Positions 14,327-14,343 of a DNA stretch of 14,343 nt are shown here, in pieces; position 1 is the first letter of the stretch, and the number at the start of each line of letters is the position of its first letter. Source of the stretch: Nitratifractor sp. (GTDB lineage Bacteria > Campylobacterota > Campylobacteria > Campylobacterales > Sulfurovaceae); contig WFYP01000004.1 of the NCBI GenBank assembly GCA_015490055.1, positions 1 to 14,343 of the forward strand, written 5' to 3'. The position numbers and the translations under genes were made by a program. The notes under the pieces were generated by a model that had not been told where the DNA came from, did no database searches, and saw only the letters and a list, made by a program, of their open reading frames with translations.

Positions 14327-14343
14327 AAAAATAGAACTAAAAG
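14316..14343 (+). CDS. start of a gene, possibly an AAA/SMC-like ATPase (partial, runs off the window)
   Basis: An ATG at 14316 overlaps the end of the DUF262 gene by 11 bases and reads MTIKKIELK before the window ends. This opening is typical of AAA_15/AAA_21, OLD or SMC-like ATPases (I-K-K-I-x-L-K-N-F). Nine residues cannot prove the family. The overlap does indicate a two-gene operon. Confidence 0.45.

Overview
The window looks like chromosomal DNA from a Campylobacterota (Epsilonproteobacteria) member, probably of the Sulfurimonas/Sulfurovum kind. The reasons are the AT-rich sequence, the T-rich promoters with TATAAT -10 boxes, and the gene order murD-mraY (minus strand) facing gpmI-fabG (plus strand), which as I recall is shared with Campylobacter jejuni. 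The first 19 bases are identical to the Tn5/Nextera mosaic end, so the left edge is a library-adapter remnant and not genome.

Left part (91-5110): six tightly packed plus-strand genes. A Tat-exported transglutaminase-like protein overlaps by 1 base a fusion of a TusA/YedF-type sulfurtransferase domain with a MerT-like membrane domain. After a repeat-filled gap come a MerP-like periplasmic metallochaperone, selD (overlapping it by 14 bases), a COG4087-type HAD protein (overlapping selD by 11 bases) and a protein with 26-residue tandem repeats. The selD gene is itself a selenoprotein gene: an in-frame TGA at 2302-2304 sits at the catalytic position, with a SECIS-like hairpin just after it. Conventional gene calling would lose the first 94 codons. 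TusA-MerT fusion, MerP-like protein and SelD together suggest selenium or thiophilic-metal handling rather than classical mercury resistance.

Middle (5111-7406): a 32-bp perfect inverted repeat element lies ahead of a MoxR-type AAA+ ATPase and a VWA protein. The VWA protein has a VWA domain with an intact MIDAS and an N-terminal DUF2201-like domain whose HExxH metal site is lost. The 26-residue-repeat protein just upstream may belong to the same chaperone-like system.

Right part: tRNA-Phe(GAA), murD and mraY on the minus strand (cell-wall precursor synthesis), then gpmI (glycolysis) and fabG (fatty-acid synthesis) on the plus strand. fabG ends in a strong terminator. After a 313-base gap containing repeats comes a DUF262 (GmrS/COG1479-like) gene with its own promoter and no AGC serine codons, unlike its neighbours. 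A further gene overlaps its end and starts like an AAA/SMC-type ATPase, but the window cuts it off. This looks like a laterally acquired, possibly anti-phage, module inserted downstream of fabG, where acpP is commonly found in relatives.

Intergenic gaps carry several repeat families: 7-base tandem repeats at three places, palindromic elements, and a 15-bp direct repeat pair.
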